Shown: one piece after another, positions 16,794-25,530 of the stretch
How the letters are laid out: the number at the start of each line of letters is the position of its first letter
Position numbering within the stretch: position 1 is the stretch's first letter
NCBI GenBank assembly: GCA_041393415.1
Contig: JAWKKE010000003.1
Coordinates: 186,001-250,000, forward strand
Length of the DNA stretch: 64,000 nt
Direction: 5' to 3'
Source of the DNA: Thermoleophilia bacterium
Lineage (GTDB): Bacteria > Actinomycetota > Thermoleophilia > UBA2241
The notes under the pieces: generated by a model
The model's database searches: none
The model's input: the letters and a program-made list of their open reading frames with translations, nothing else
Told to the model about the DNA's origin: nothing
Program-made: the position numbers and the translations under genes

Positions 16794-19067
16794 CTAGAGA
16801 TTCAAAGTCCGTGCGAGCCAACTAGCCAGGGCGCCAACGACCCCGGTGGAGCCGTCGCCGGTGAGCGACTCGTCAGCGCCTAACGTTGATGACTCGGTCA
16901 CGAGCTTGAGAAGTCCGTCCTGGCCCATGGCGGCCGCCGACTGAGTGGGTTTCGGGGTCTGGGTGGCCGTTGGTGTTGGCGTGGGCGTGGGTGTCTTCGT
17001 CGCCGTCGGCTTGGGTGTTGGGGTCTTCGTCGGATTGGGTGTTATGGTCTTCGTAGCCGTCGGCGATGGAGAAGCGCTTTCTGAGGGCGACGCTGACGCT
17101 GAGGGAGAAATCTTTGAGTAAGCGCCGTCCCAAGGAGTGAACGACCAGGGCACCGACTTGAAGCTGGGATGAGGACCGTCCTTGGTGGCATAGGCGAAGA
17201 ACTTGGCCCACACGGGTGCGCAGTAGGTACCGCCGAAGGTCGAGGAGCCCATTGACGTGCGTTCGTCCATGTCGCCCATCCAGACAGCGGCCGCTAGTTG
17301 CGGCGTGTAGCCGCAATACCAGGCATCGGCGTTGTCTTCAGAGGTGCCGGTCTTGCCTGCACGAGCGTAAGGGAAGTAAGCGCCCACTGACGATGCCGTG
17401 CCACCTGGTCCTGGCGGCCCCGTAAGTACGTCGGTAACGACGCTGGCGACGCCGGCGGGAATTACGCGTGAGCCCTTGGTCTTTGGCTTCCAGTCGACGT
17501 CTCCGTTGGGGAGCACAACCTTCACGATCGCTTGCGGCTTGTGGTAGATCCCGCCGCTGGCCAAAGTTGCGTATGCGGTTGCCATTTCCATGGGCGTGAC
17601 TTCGGAAGAACCCAGGGCGATAGACGGGACCTCCCGGAGGTCGCTGGTTATGCCCATCTTATGGGAGACGCGGGCGATGTTCGAAGGTCCGACATCGATG
17701 GCGAGTTGTGCGTACACGACGTTGTCCGAGATCGTCGTTGCCAGGGACACGGATTCTGGTCCGCCGCTTCCATCGCCGTTGACCACCCAAGGAGCGCTAC
17801 CTGGGATGGAAAGGATCATGGGACTCTTAGACGAGTAGTAGGTCGTGTAGGGATTCATGCCCTGCAGGACGGCTGTCGTCAGTACGAAGGACTTCATCGA
17901 GGAGCCTGGTTGCCGCTTGGCCTGCGAGGCAAGGTTGTACTTTTGCTCCTTGTAGTCGAGACCGCCGACCATGGTGCGGATGTACCCGTTGGCCGGATCG
18001 ACGGCGACGAATGCCATCGACGGCTTGAAGCCGAAGTAGAGCGATTCGGTTTGGTCTTTGACGAGGTCGATGGCCTTGGCCTGCCAGTCCATGTCGATGC
18101 TCGTGTAGACCTTGAGGCCGCCCTCGAAGACCATCCGGCTGCCATAGTGCTTCGTGAGGATGCGGGTGACGTAGTCGGTGAAGTAGTCGGCAAGGCTGTT
18201 GTTGAGCGTCGGCGGGTGTTGGTACACACCCAGCTTACGCTTGCTGTAGCGATCGGCCTGATCCTGCGTGATGTAACCCTGATCGGCCATGAGGTAGAGG
18301 ACCTTGTTGCGTTGGATCTTTGCTTCAGTGGGGTTGATTGTGGGCGAGTAGTCGCTCGGGAACTTTGGCAAGGCGGCGAGGAGCGCCGCCTGGTCAACGG
18401 TGAGTTTTGCCGCTGTCTTGTGGAAGAAGGTGCGCGCCGCGGCCTCCACTCCATAGGCGCCATCGCCGTAGTAGATGGTGTTGAGGTACTCGGTGAGGAT
18501 CTTGTCCTTCGACCAGCGATCCTCCAACTGCCAAGCCAGTGCCGCTTCGCGCAACTTGCGTGAGTAGGTACGTTCGTCGCGGCGGTACGCGTTCTTCACG
18601 AGTTGCTGGGTGATCGTTGATCCGCCTTCAACAACCCGACCTGCCTGGATGTTCTTGATCATTGCGCGGGTGATGCCCTGGAAGTCGACGCCGTGATGGC
18701 TGTAGAAACGTTCGTCCTCGACGGCGACAGTGGCCTGCTTCATGATGTCGGGGATCTTTCCGCTGCCAACCTGAACCCTGTTCTGGTCGCCGTGCAGCTC
18801 CGCGATCTTGTTTCCGTGGCGGTCGTAGATCGTCGTGTTGAGGGCATTTGGCTTGCGCTCGAGATCGTCGAGAGAAGGCAGCGTGCGCGAGACGGCGACG
18901 ATGGCGCCGACACCGAGAGCGATCGCGGCCACGAAGGCCAAGAGCAGGACGATAACGGTGACCCTCAGCCAGACGCGTTTGCGACGTTTGGGCCGTGCCT
19001 GCTGGCGCTGGCGCTGCCGGCGGCGGAGCTCCTCGGAGGTTCCGGAGTAGTGCTTCCGATCAGCCAT
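16794..19067 (-). CDS. Class A penicillin-binding protein (transglycosylase/transpeptidase)
   Basis: A 757-residue PBP1A-type enzyme. A basic cytoplasmic tail precedes one membrane helix (about residues 31-57). The GT51 glycosyltransferase domain has VEDERFYSHHGVDF and EGGSTITQQLVKN. The transpeptidase domain has the SxxK site in PGSSMKSF, SxN in ISDNVVY, and KTGTSEDN. A long Thr/Pro/Ser-rich tail (residues ~655-710) resembles a wall-spanning linker. It polymerises and cross-links peptidoglycan outside the membrane. ATG 19067 lies 8 bases after TACAAT on the minus strand, suggesting a leaderless mRNA. Confidence 0.94.
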   Translation of the reverse strand: MADRKHYSGTSEELRRRQRQRQQARPKRRKRVWLRVTVIVLLLAFVAAIALGVGAIVAVSRTLPSLDDLERKPNALNTTIYDRHGNKIAELHGDQNRVQVGSGKIPDIMKQATVAVEDERFYSHHGVDFQGITRAMIKNIQAGRVVEGGSTITQQLVKNAYRRDERTYSRKLREAALAWQLEDRWSKDKILTEYLNTIYYGDGAYGVEAAARTFFHKTAAKLTVDQAALLAALPKFPSDYSPTINPTEAKIQRNKVLYLMADQGYITQDQADRYSKRKLGVYQHPPTLNNSLADYFTDYVTRILTKHYGSRMVFEGGLKVYTSIDMDWQAKAIDLVKDQTESLYFGFKPSMAFVAVDPANGYIRTMVGGLDYKEQKYNLASQAKRQPGSSMKSFVLTTAVLQGMNPYTTYYSSKSPMILSIPGSAPWVVNGDGSGGPESVSLATTISDNVVYAQLAIDVGPSNIARVSHKMGITSDLREVPSIALGSSEVTPMEMATAYATLASGGIYHKPQAIVKVVLPNGDVDWKPKTKGSRVIPAGVASVVTDVLTGPPGPGGTASSVGAYFPYARAGKTGTSEDNADAWYCGYTPQLAAAVWMGDMDERTSMGSSTFGGTYCAPVWAKFFAYATKDGPHPSFKSVPWSFTPWDGAYSKISPSASASPSESASPSPTATKTITPNPTKTPTPKPTATKTPTPTPTPTATQTPKPTQSAAAMGQDGLLKLVTESSTLGADESLTGDGSTGVVGALASWLARTLNL
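16941..17104 (-). repeat. Thr/Pro tandem repeat region in the PBP1A tail
   Basis: The coding strand encodes repeated units such as PTPKPTATKTPTPTP and PNPTKTPTP, preceded by a Ser/Ala block (SASPSESASPSP). The degenerate tandem codons are a likely place for length change between strains. The tail is unfolded and may cross the cell wall. Confidence 0.7.
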
Positions 19068-19075
19068 AGTCCCTC

Positions 19076-19081
19076 ATTGTA
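19076..19081 (-). promoter_or_regulatory. -10 box for leaderless PBP1A transcript
   Basis: On the minus strand TACAAT lies 8 bases before the ATG at 19067. The intervening GAGGGACT could act as a ribosome site only if transcription starts further upstream. Confidence 0.45.
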
Positions 19082-19198
19082 CTCGATGCTCTGTGTCCGA
19101 CGACTGTTGGTAGCCGCAGTTGACGCTCTGACCACTGGCAGTGACGCGCGAGCGCGGCGAAAGGTTCGAGTCGGACAGGCGTCCTGGGCAGGACGTGG

Positions 19199-19987
19199 TT
19201 ACGTCGCGCCGGCGGGTTTGGCGTCATCCTTCGCGCCCACGGAGCCGGTTCCTTTGGGCTGGACCAAGCGCGCGAGCGGAATCGACACCTCGTAGAGAAT
19301 GAGAAGCGGGATGAGCATCAGGATCATCGAGAAGACGTCCTGCCCCGGCGTGAGAAGTGCGGCGGCCAACGCATTGATGACGATCGCGTAGCGACGATGG
19401 CGGCGAAGGAACTTGTCGTCAATGACGCCGACTTTGGCGAGTAGGACCAAGATGACGGGCATCTCGAAGATGGCGCCGAACGCAAGGATGAAAAGCGCCA
19501 CGAAGGTGAAGTACTCGTTGGCTCGATTCTGAACGTTGAACGTTGTGCCGCCGAAGCTCAGGAGGAATGTGAGGCCCTTTGGGAGGACGATCAGGTAGCC
19601 AAACGCGACACCGATCAGGAACAGCGCCGCGGTTGCGATGACGACCGGGTAGAAGTACCGCTTCTCTGTGCTGGTGAACGCTGGGCCCACGAACGCCCAA
19701 AGCTGGTAGATGAGGAAGGGCGACGTGGCGATGAGGCTGGCAATGACCCAAACCTTGAGACTCACCATGAATGGCTCAACGGGGCTGAGCGTGATGATCT
19801 GGTAGGAATCGGCTTGCAGATTGGGCACCTGCCTGAGCGGGTGCAAGAGGAGGTTGAATACCTGGTCGTTGAAGATCGCGGCGACGATAATGCCTGTCGT
19901 TACTACGACGATGGACCAGAACACGCGCTTGCGGAGCTCATCCAGGTGCTCGAGGATGGTGAAGGTTTCTTCTGGCTTGACGGGCAT
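19199..19987 (-). CDS. tatC: Sec-independent (Tat) translocase subunit TatC
   Basis: A 262-residue inner-membrane protein with six hydrophobic segments. The N-terminus HLDELRKRVFWSI is the TatC signature, with the conserved Glu of HLxELRxR. A later motif, FEMPVILVLLAKVGVI, and the charged loop LRRHRRYAIVI also fit. TatC binds twin-arginine signal peptides of folded proteins. Its stop is followed by a small hairpin (CGTCCTG-GG-CAGGACG, 19180-19195). The start lies 16 bases after the tatA-like gene's stop, so the two form one operon. Confidence 0.95.
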   Translation of the reverse strand: MPVKPEETFTILEHLDELRKRVFWSIVVVTTGIIVAAIFNDQVFNLLLHPLRQVPNLQADSYQIITLSPVEPFMVSLKVWVIASLIATSPFLIYQLWAFVGPAFTSTEKRYFYPVVIATAALFLIGVAFGYLIVLPKGLTFLLSFGGTTFNVQNRANEYFTFVALFILAFGAIFEMPVILVLLAKVGVIDDKFLRRHRRYAIVINALAAALLTPGQDVFSMILMLIPLLILYEVSIPLARLVQPKGTGSVGAKDDAKPAGAT

Positions 19988-20003
19988 GCGCGTCGGCCGG
20001 CTC

Positions 20004-20738
20004 TCAGGCGTGGGATGAGTCGGATTGCGCCAGTGGTTCCGCTGCGAGCTGATCAGTCACGGGCGGCTGGTCGGCCGACGGCTCTGTCGTCGAGTCCGCG
20101 TCCACCGAAGCACTCTGCTGCGACGAGGATTCTCCGTTTGGCGACAGGTCCGGCGATGGGTCGTCGGAAGCGATCTCTCGCCGGGGCGGCACTTCGCCGG
20201 ACGTCGCGGCACTTGATGCTGTGCTCTCCTCGTCGCCCTCGTCGTCCGACACCTCACGCGCCCTAGTGTCGTCAGGGGAGCTCACGGCCACGTCGGTTGG
20301 CGCTGTGGAGGACGGTTCGGCGGCTGTGCCGCTTTCTTCGGGCGCACTCGAGTCAATCGACGGATCGGCGTGGGGTTCCGCCGGCGGGGAATCGGCCGAC
20401 GGAGACTCGTCCGGGGACGACGTGTCGGCGACTGGAACGACGGGGGCGATGGCGGTGCTCGCGGACCCAGTTGGGGCTGAACTCTCGTCGAGCGCTTTGA
20501 GATCGGCGTTCACGCTCGACTGGAGGTCCTTGACGTCGAGACTCAAGCTTGAACGAAGGTCCTTGACGTCGGCCGCGACGTCGTCGATTCCGAGGTCGGC
20601 ACGCGCCGCTGCTGTTGCCTTCTTGAGTTCCCTCACGGCTTGCCCGAGGCTTCGGCCGGCCTGAGGGAGCCGCTTGGGGCCGAAGATGAGCAGGGCGAGG
20701 ATCAGCACGACTGCGATCTCCATGGGGCCGATGTTCAC
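20004..20738 (-). CDS. tatA: TatA/TatB-family protein with long acidic tail
   Basis: A 244-residue protein, much longer than a usual TatA (about 60-90). Residues 1-20 include one membrane helix (IAVVLILALLIFG), followed by the hinge FGPKRLPQAGRSLG and an amphipathic helix, which define the family. From about residue 60 to the end it is a low-complexity Asp/Glu/Ser/Pro/Ala tail, with two repeats near residues 60-85 (VKDLRSSL, VKDLQSSV). It would form or line the Tat pore with TatC. Start is GTG 20738 preceded by AAGGA. TatA versus TatB cannot be decided. Confidence 0.88.
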   Translation of the reverse strand: MNIGPMEIAVVLILALLIFGPKRLPQAGRSLGQAVRELKKATAAARADLGIDDVAADVKDLRSSLSLDVKDLQSSVNADLKALDESSAPTGSASTAIAPVVPVADTSSPDESPSADSPPAEPHADPSIDSSAPEESGTAAEPSSTAPTDVAVSSPDDTRAREVSDDEGDEESTASSAATSGEVPPRREIASDDPSPDLSPNGESSSQQSASVDADSTTEPSADQPPVTDQLAAEPLAQSDSSHA

Positions 20739-20926
20739 GCGCGCGTCCTTGGCTCGAGTGTTCGTAGGTTCATCTTAGGGAGGACGGGGAAGCCGGTCAA
20801 CGCGACTGCCTGACGAATCGTCGCTCGTCAAGGTCAATCGCTCCAACCTCCGGCACGGCGCAGGGATCCCATCGGAAAGCCCTGCACACCGCGCCGATCG
20901 CAGATTGCCGCAGGCGCCCCTGGGAG

Positions 20927-20956
20927 TTGCGGCGAGAAAGCCGCGTTTGATACACT
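20927..20956 (+). promoter_or_regulatory. Candidate promoter for the nuo operon
   Basis: TTGCGG (20927-20932) and TACACT (20951-20956) are separated by 18 bases, about 70 bases before the nuoA ATG. A small hairpin (ACTGG-CGCC-CCAGT) overlaps and follows the -10. The 288-base gap between tatA and nuoA holds nothing else I can name. Confidence 0.35.
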
Positions 20957-21026
20957 GGCGCCCCAGTGACTCGGCCCGGAATCGTTCCGGTGTTCGGGTC
21001 CTTCCCTTTTCTCGAGGCTGGCTGCG

Positions 21027-21395
21027 ATGACAGAGGCGTACCTCACCAACTGGTTGTACATCTGGCTGTTCATCGTTGCTGGCGCCGCGCTGGTCGTGCT
21101 CATTCTGCTGACGGCCAGAGTCGTCAATCCCGAGAATCCCACGCCGGAGAAGCTCGCTCCGTACGAATGCGGTATTCCTCCCTTCGGGCTTCCGTGGTCG
21201 CCTTTCGCGGTGCGCTACTTTGTCTTCGGCCTTCTCTTCCTCGTCTTCGATGTGGAGTCTGTCTTCCTCTTCCCATGGGCGATCGTCTTTCAGGGGCTGG
21301 GTGCGGCCGGATTCGTTGAGATGCTCATCTTCATCGCCGTGCTGGCGGTTGGTCTCGTGTATGCATGGAAGAAGGGAGCCCTGGAATGGGCCTAG
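21027..21395 (+). CDS. nuoA: NADH-quinone oxidoreductase subunit A
   Basis: A 122-residue membrane subunit of complex I with three helices. The family motif is NPEKLAPYECGIPP-like (here EKLAPYECGIPPFG, around residue 42), and the second motif is RYFVFGLLFLVFDVE. It sits at the junction of membrane and matrix arms. It is the first gene of a tightly packed operon and overlaps nuoB by 10 bases. No strong ribosome site is seen before ATG 21027. Confidence 0.94.
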   Translation: MTEAYLTNWLYIWLFIVAGAALVVLILLTARVVNPENPTPEKLAPYECGIPPFGLPWSPFAVRYFVFGLLFLVFDVESVFLFPWAIVFQGLGAAGFVEMLIFIAVLAVGLVYAWKKGALEWA

Positions 21396-21934
21396 CTGGT
21401 GGGAAAGCATCGCGAGGCATGCTGCGCTACCCGAAGATCGAGAACTTCCAGGAGCCCAACGTCATCACGACGACAACCGACCTGCTGTTCAGCTGGGCGC
21501 GCTCCCACTCCGTCTTTCCCTTCCAATACGGGCTGGCGTGCTGCGCGATCGAGATGCTGAGTTCCGGCTTCGCGAGGTTCGACATTGCGCGCTACGGCAT
21601 GGAGATCTTTCGACCCACACCCCGGCAGTGCGATCTGATGATCGTGGCGGGCACTCTCAACGAGAAGATGGCCCCGGTGCTCCTGCGCCTGTATGAACAG
21701 ATGTCGGAGCCGAAGTGGGTGATCAGCATGGGGGCTTGCGCCAACAGCGGAGGGCCGTTCTACGACGGCTACAACGTCGTCAACGGCGTGGATAAGATCG
21801 TTCCGGTTGACGTGTACATTCCGGGCTGTCCACCGCGGCCCGAGGCGCTGTTCCAGGGACTGCTCGAGCTGCAGAAGAGGATTCAGCAGCACTCGTTCGT
21901 CCCGCTTCAGCCCGCGGCGGCTGCGGAGGCCTAG
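21386..21934 (+). CDS. nuoB: NADH-quinone oxidoreductase subunit B (N2 cluster)
   Basis: A 182-residue subunit holding the terminal [4Fe-4S] cluster N2. The ligand motifs are GLACCAIEM, SMGACANSGGPF and YIPGCPPRPEAL. It passes electrons to quinone at the NuoB/NuoD interface. The start is ATG 21386, preceded by GGGAG at seven bases; the frame is open slightly further upstream inside nuoA. Confidence 0.95.
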   Translation: MGLAGGKASRGMLRYPKIENFQEPNVITTTTDLLFSWARSHSVFPFQYGLACCAIEMLSSGFARFDIARYGMEIFRPTPRQCDLMIVAGTLNEKMAPVLLRLYEQMSEPKWVISMGACANSGGPFYDGYNVVNGVDKIVPVDVYIPGCPPRPEALFQGLLELQKRIQQHSFVPLQPAAAAEA

Positions 21935-21936
21935 CA

Positions 21937-22431
21937 ATGGCATTGGATGTTGGTGCCAACCCGATGAGTGTCGATGCGATCGCTGCACATCTGGAGCAGG
22001 TCTACGCAGGCCAGCTCGGCCGGGTCGCTGTCCAGTCCGCGGACACGGTCGTTGCGCACTGCGCTGAACAGTCTCTGCGTGACACAGCTGAGCACCTCAA
22101 GAACGACGCGCTTACTGGGTACGGAACCCTCACGTTGATTACGGCGGTCGACCTCGGCGCACAGCTCGAGAGCGTGTACCACCTCTATAGCTGGAAGACG
22201 AACACCTACCTGTGTCTGCACGTTGCCGTGGCGCGTGATGCTGCCGAGATCGACACTGTCTGCGACATTTGGCCGGCGGCCGACTGGCTGGAGCGCGAGG
22301 CCTGGGACATGATGGGCATCCGCTATCGTCGCCACCCTGATCTTCGGCGGATCCTGCTGCGCGACGATTTCGTGGGCCATCCGCTGCGCAAAGACTACGT
22401 TGATACGGCTGAGAACCACCCGCATGTTTGA
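21937..22431 (+). CDS. nuoC: NADH-quinone oxidoreductase subunit C
   Basis: A 164-residue peripheral-arm subunit (30-kDa type). The family motif WLEREAWDMMGIRYRRHPDLRRIL, seen in two parts here (WLEREAWDMMGI and RRHPDLRRILL), lies in the C-terminal half, followed by GHPLRKDY. The first 50 residues are less conserved. It overlaps nuoD by 8 bases. Confidence 0.94.
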   Translation: MALDVGANPMSVDAIAAHLEQVYAGQLGRVAVQSADTVVAHCAEQSLRDTAEHLKNDALTGYGTLTLITAVDLGAQLESVYHLYSWKTNTYLCLHVAVARDAAEIDTVCDIWPAADWLEREAWDMMGIRYRRHPDLRRILLRDDFVGHPLRKDYVDTAENHPHV

Positions 22432-23638
22432 TCAGTTCGCGACAGTCGAACCGGACGAGGCCGTGAAGCTTGCTCAGCGGCGAATCGAGGAAGCTCAGGC
22501 TCAGGGCGAGGGCTCCAACCTCGCCGGTCTCACCTTCAACGAAGTCATCGTCAACATGGGACCGCAGCACCCGTCCACTCACGGTGTGTTGCGCCTCGTT
22601 GTTACGCTGGACGGCGAGCTGGTCAAGGATGTGATCCCAGTTGTGGGCTACCTGCACCGCTGCAAGGAGAAGCTCGCCGAGAAGCGCACGTACTACCAAT
22701 ACATTCCGATCACCGACCGCACTGAGTATCTCGCCGGCATGAACTGCGAGTGGGGGTACGTGATGACGGTCGAGCAGCTCGCCGGAATCAGGCCGACGCG
22801 ACGGGCGGAGTTCATCCGCGTCATCATGGCGGAGCTCAACCGCATCGCCAGCCACCTGGTCGCCATCGGGACCTTCACTGCGGATCTCGCGCCATTGGGG
22901 ACGGCGATGGTGTTCTACATGTTCCGTGACCGCGAGATGTTCCTTGATCTCCTCGAGAGCGTGAGCGGGGCGCGGATGATGTTCAACTACTTCCGCTTCG
23001 GCGGCGTACGCTTCGATCTGCCGAACGGCTGGGTCGAGCGTTGCCGCGAGGTCCTGCAGAAGTTCCCCAAGTGCATCGACGAGTACGAAGCGCTTGTGGG
23101 CACGAATGCCATCTTCTTGGAGCGCTGTGTCGGTAAGGGCGTCATCTCGCAGCAGGATGTGGTGGACTTCGCGATCACCGGTCCCAATGCACGGGCCTCC
23201 GGCGTGCCTCACGACCTGCGGCGTACACGACCCTATTCGGTGTATCCGGAACTAGATTTCGATCTGCCGCTGGGCGAGCATGGCGACATCTTCGATCGCT
23301 ACCAGGTGCGCATCGACGAAATGCGCCAGTCGGTGCGGATCATCGAGCAGGCGCTCGACATGCTCCCAAAGGGTCCCGTGCAGGTGGGATCACTGCGTGC
23401 TCCTTACGCGATTGCGCCACCGCCAGGCGAATGCTACGCATCGCAAGAGAACCCGCGCGGTGAGTACGGCACCTATGTCGTGAGCGACGGGTCGCGATAT
23501 CCGTACCGGCTGAAATTCCGCGACCCCTGCTTCATGAATCTCCAGATCTTTCCCAAGCTTCTGCGCGGCAACAAGATCGCTGACGCGGTTGCTATCTCCG
23601 GCAGCATGGATCTCGTTCTCGGAGGCATCGACCGATGA
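22424..23638 (+). CDS. nuoD: NADH-quinone oxidoreductase subunit D
   Basis: A 404-residue subunit (49-kDa type) forming the quinone site with NuoB. Motifs include VNMGPQHPSTHGVLRL near residue 45, GYLHRCKEKLAEKRTY, RIASHLVAIGTF and PPPGECYASQENPRGE. The histidines that contact quinone in homologs are in HPSTHG. ATG 22424 lies inside the end of nuoC; the nuoH start then overlaps the stop. Confidence 0.95.
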   Translation: MFDQFATVEPDEAVKLAQRRIEEAQAQGEGSNLAGLTFNEVIVNMGPQHPSTHGVLRLVVTLDGELVKDVIPVVGYLHRCKEKLAEKRTYYQYIPITDRTEYLAGMNCEWGYVMTVEQLAGIRPTRRAEFIRVIMAELNRIASHLVAIGTFTADLAPLGTAMVFYMFRDREMFLDLLESVSGARMMFNYFRFGGVRFDLPNGWVERCREVLQKFPKCIDEYEALVGTNAIFLERCVGKGVISQQDVVDFAITGPNARASGVPHDLRRTRPYSVYPELDFDLPLGEHGDIFDRYQVRIDEMRQSVRIIEQALDMLPKGPVQVGSLRAPYAIAPPPGECYASQENPRGEYGTYVVSDGSRYPYRLKFRDPCFMNLQIFPKLLRGNKIADAVAISGSMDLVLGGIDR

Positions 23639-24756
23639 GCGGTCTGCTACAGGACGTGGGACGCGCGGTGCTCTTCGTTGTTATCGCATACAGCGTGGTG
23701 ATGGTGTCGGCGCTCGTCAACATCGTGTTCGAGCGCCGTGTGCTTGGCTTCCTCCAGGATCGCTTGGGCCCGAACAGAACCGGCCCTGAAGGCGTCCTTC
23801 AGAGCGTTGCCGACGCTGTCAAGATGCTCGGCAAGGAGGACTTCCGGCCGCGGCTGGCAGACCGCTACCTATTCACCTTGGCCCCCGTCATGGTGATGAT
23901 CGGGGCCGTCGCGATCCAGATCGTCGTGCCGTACACAAAGGGATTGGTCGCGACGGGACTCGACGTAGGCGTTATCTTCATCGTCGCTATCACGGGTTTC
24001 ACTACGCTGGCGATTCTGATTGGCGGATGGGCATCGTTCAACAAGTACTCTCTCGTCGGCGCTCTCCGTGGTGCCGCTCAGATGGTGAGCTACGAGATCC
24101 CGATGATTCTCGGCTTGCTTGTTGTCGCGATGGTTGTCGGATCATTGCGGCTTACTGATGTCGTTGCCGCCCAAGCAGGCTACAAGTGGATCGTGTTCTA
24201 CGCGCCCTTCACCTTCCTGATCTTCTACATCGCATCGATTGCAGAGCTCAATCGCGGGCCGTTCGATCTTCCTGAGTCCGAATCGGAGCTCGTATCGGGA
24301 TATGGCACGGAGTACTCGGGCATGCGCTTTGGCATGTTCTTCCTCAACGAATACGCCGGGCTTACGGTGATGTCGATGATCGCGGTGACTCTGTTCTTCG
24401 GCGGATGGCACGGTCCGTTCGAGGATGCCGTTCGTTTCTGGGGTGTCTCTTGGCTGCCCTTGGTTTGGTTCATGGCGAAGACGTACGCCCTGGTGTTTGT
24501 CTTGGTCTGGATCCGCCTCTCGCTGCCGCGTCTCCAGGTCGACCAGCTCATGGCGTTCGCCTGGAAGATCTTGATTCCGCTCGGCCTCGTCAACATCCTC
24601 GCCACCGGCGCGGTCATGCTGTGGGTGCCGCAATGGCGTTGGGGGCTCGCGGTCTTCAGTTGGGTGGCGCTGGCGGCATTCGTCGTGCTCTTTGATCCGG
24701 TTCTCAAATGGCGTCTGCGCAAGCGCCGTGCGCGCGTACCGGTGGTGAACGCCTAA
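23635..24756 (+). CDS. nuoH: NADH-quinone oxidoreductase subunit H
   Basis: A 373-residue membrane subunit with about eight helices that sits below the quinone site. Recognised stretches are VFERRVLGFLQDRLGPNRTGP near residue 30 (read in parts), VKMLGKEDF, IAELNRGPFDLPESESELV-like (RGPFDLPESESELVSG), and RLSLPRLQVDQLM. In this operon it comes straight after nuoD, before the electron-input genes, instead of after a nuoG. Its stop overlaps the NuoI-NuoE fusion start. Confidence 0.95.
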   Translation: MSGLLQDVGRAVLFVVIAYSVVMVSALVNIVFERRVLGFLQDRLGPNRTGPEGVLQSVADAVKMLGKEDFRPRLADRYLFTLAPVMVMIGAVAIQIVVPYTKGLVATGLDVGVIFIVAITGFTTLAILIGGWASFNKYSLVGALRGAAQMVSYEIPMILGLLVVAMVVGSLRLTDVVAAQAGYKWIVFYAPFTFLIFYIASIAELNRGPFDLPESESELVSGYGTEYSGMRFGMFFLNEYAGLTVMSMIAVTLFFGGWHGPFEDAVRFWGVSWLPLVWFMAKTYALVFVLVWIRLSLPRLQVDQLMAFAWKILIPLGLVNILATGAVMLWVPQWRWGLAVFSWVALAAFVVLFDPVLKWRLRKRRARVPVVNA

Positions 24757-25517
24757 TGCTCGGCATGCTCAAAGCGATGCGGACTACTATCCGCCATCTG
24801 CCAATGAAGAAACTCACCGTCGAGTACCCAGAGAAGCATGAGGTGCTGCCGGAGCGTAGCCGCGGGATCTTCCGCGTTGTCGTCAATCCTCTCAGCGGCG
24901 AGGCGCGGTGTCGCTCGTGCACATTGTGCGAGACGAACTGTCCCGTGCAGGTCATTCGCGTGGAGCATTCCAGCAAGTACGAGCTGCCGGCGCCGAGCCT
25001 GGCGCGCCTCACGCGCGCCCGTCTCGGCGCACAGCCGCTCGCCGACCTCGATCTCTTGGCCCCGGTGATCGAGGACTACCACGCGCGAGGGACCGGATTG
25101 ATCGGCATCCTGCAGAACACGCAGGAGATCTACCGCTACCTGCCGCGCACGGCGCTCGAGGAGATCGCACTGCAGACCGGTATCTCCTTGGCTCAGATCT
25201 ACGGTGTGGCGAGCTTCTACAACCAGTTCCGACTTACTCCGACCGGCGATTGCATCATCGAGGTATGCCACGGCACGGCTTGTCACGTCGCGGGCTCCGC
25301 CAAGATCAGCGAGGCATTGTCTGAGGAGCTAGGCATCCCCGAAGGCAAGACGACGCGCGACATGAAGTTCTCGCTGGCGTCGGTGGCATGCATGGGCGCG
25401 TGTTCTCAGGCGCCAGTCATGCGAGTGGGCGAGCAGACGTTTGGTGGTCTCACTCCTGACCGAACACGGAAGATCGTGCGCGATCTCATGGGTCAAGCCG
25501 GTGCGGCCAGGGGATGA
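24756..25517 (+). CDS. nuoE: Fusion of the NuoI N-terminal half with NuoE
   Basis: A 253-residue two-part protein. Residues 1-70 match the beginning of NuoI: a KAMRTTIRHLPMKKLTVEYP membrane-contacting start, LPERSRGIFR, and one [4Fe-4S] motif C52-C55-C58-C62 (CRSCTLCETNCP). The second NuoI motif is absent. Residues 90-253 are NuoE: ILQNTQEIYRYLP, a thioredoxin-like fold with the [2Fe-2S] set C171/C176 (CHGTAC) and C212/C216 (CMGAC). Both modules read through in one frame without a stop. ATG 24756 overlaps the nuoH stop. The missing half of NuoI seems to be at the end of the 824-residue protein two genes downstream. Confidence 0.85.
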   Translation: MLGMLKAMRTTIRHLPMKKLTVEYPEKHEVLPERSRGIFRVVVNPLSGEARCRSCTLCETNCPVQVIRVEHSSKYELPAPSLARLTRARLGAQPLADLDLLAPVIEDYHARGTGLIGILQNTQEIYRYLPRTALEEIALQTGISLAQIYGVASFYNQFRLTPTGDCIIEVCHGTACHVAGSAKISEALSEELGIPEGKTTRDMKFSLASVACMGACSQAPVMRVGEQTFGGLTPDRTRKIVRDLMGQAGAARG

Positions 25518-25519
25518 GC

Positions 25520-25525
25520 AGGAGG
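25520..25525 (+). promoter_or_regulatory. Ribosome binding site deciding the nuoF start
   Basis: AGGAGG stands five bases before ATG 25531 and fixes that start, although the frame is open 30 codons further up inside the nuoE part. Confidence 0.8.
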
Positions 25526-25530
25526 CCCTC

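Noticed and set aside
16941..17104. Tandem pattern considered as a CRISPR or DNA-level repeat
   Set aside because: The period follows Thr/Pro codons inside the PBP1A frame; it has no spacers and reads as protein low-complexity.
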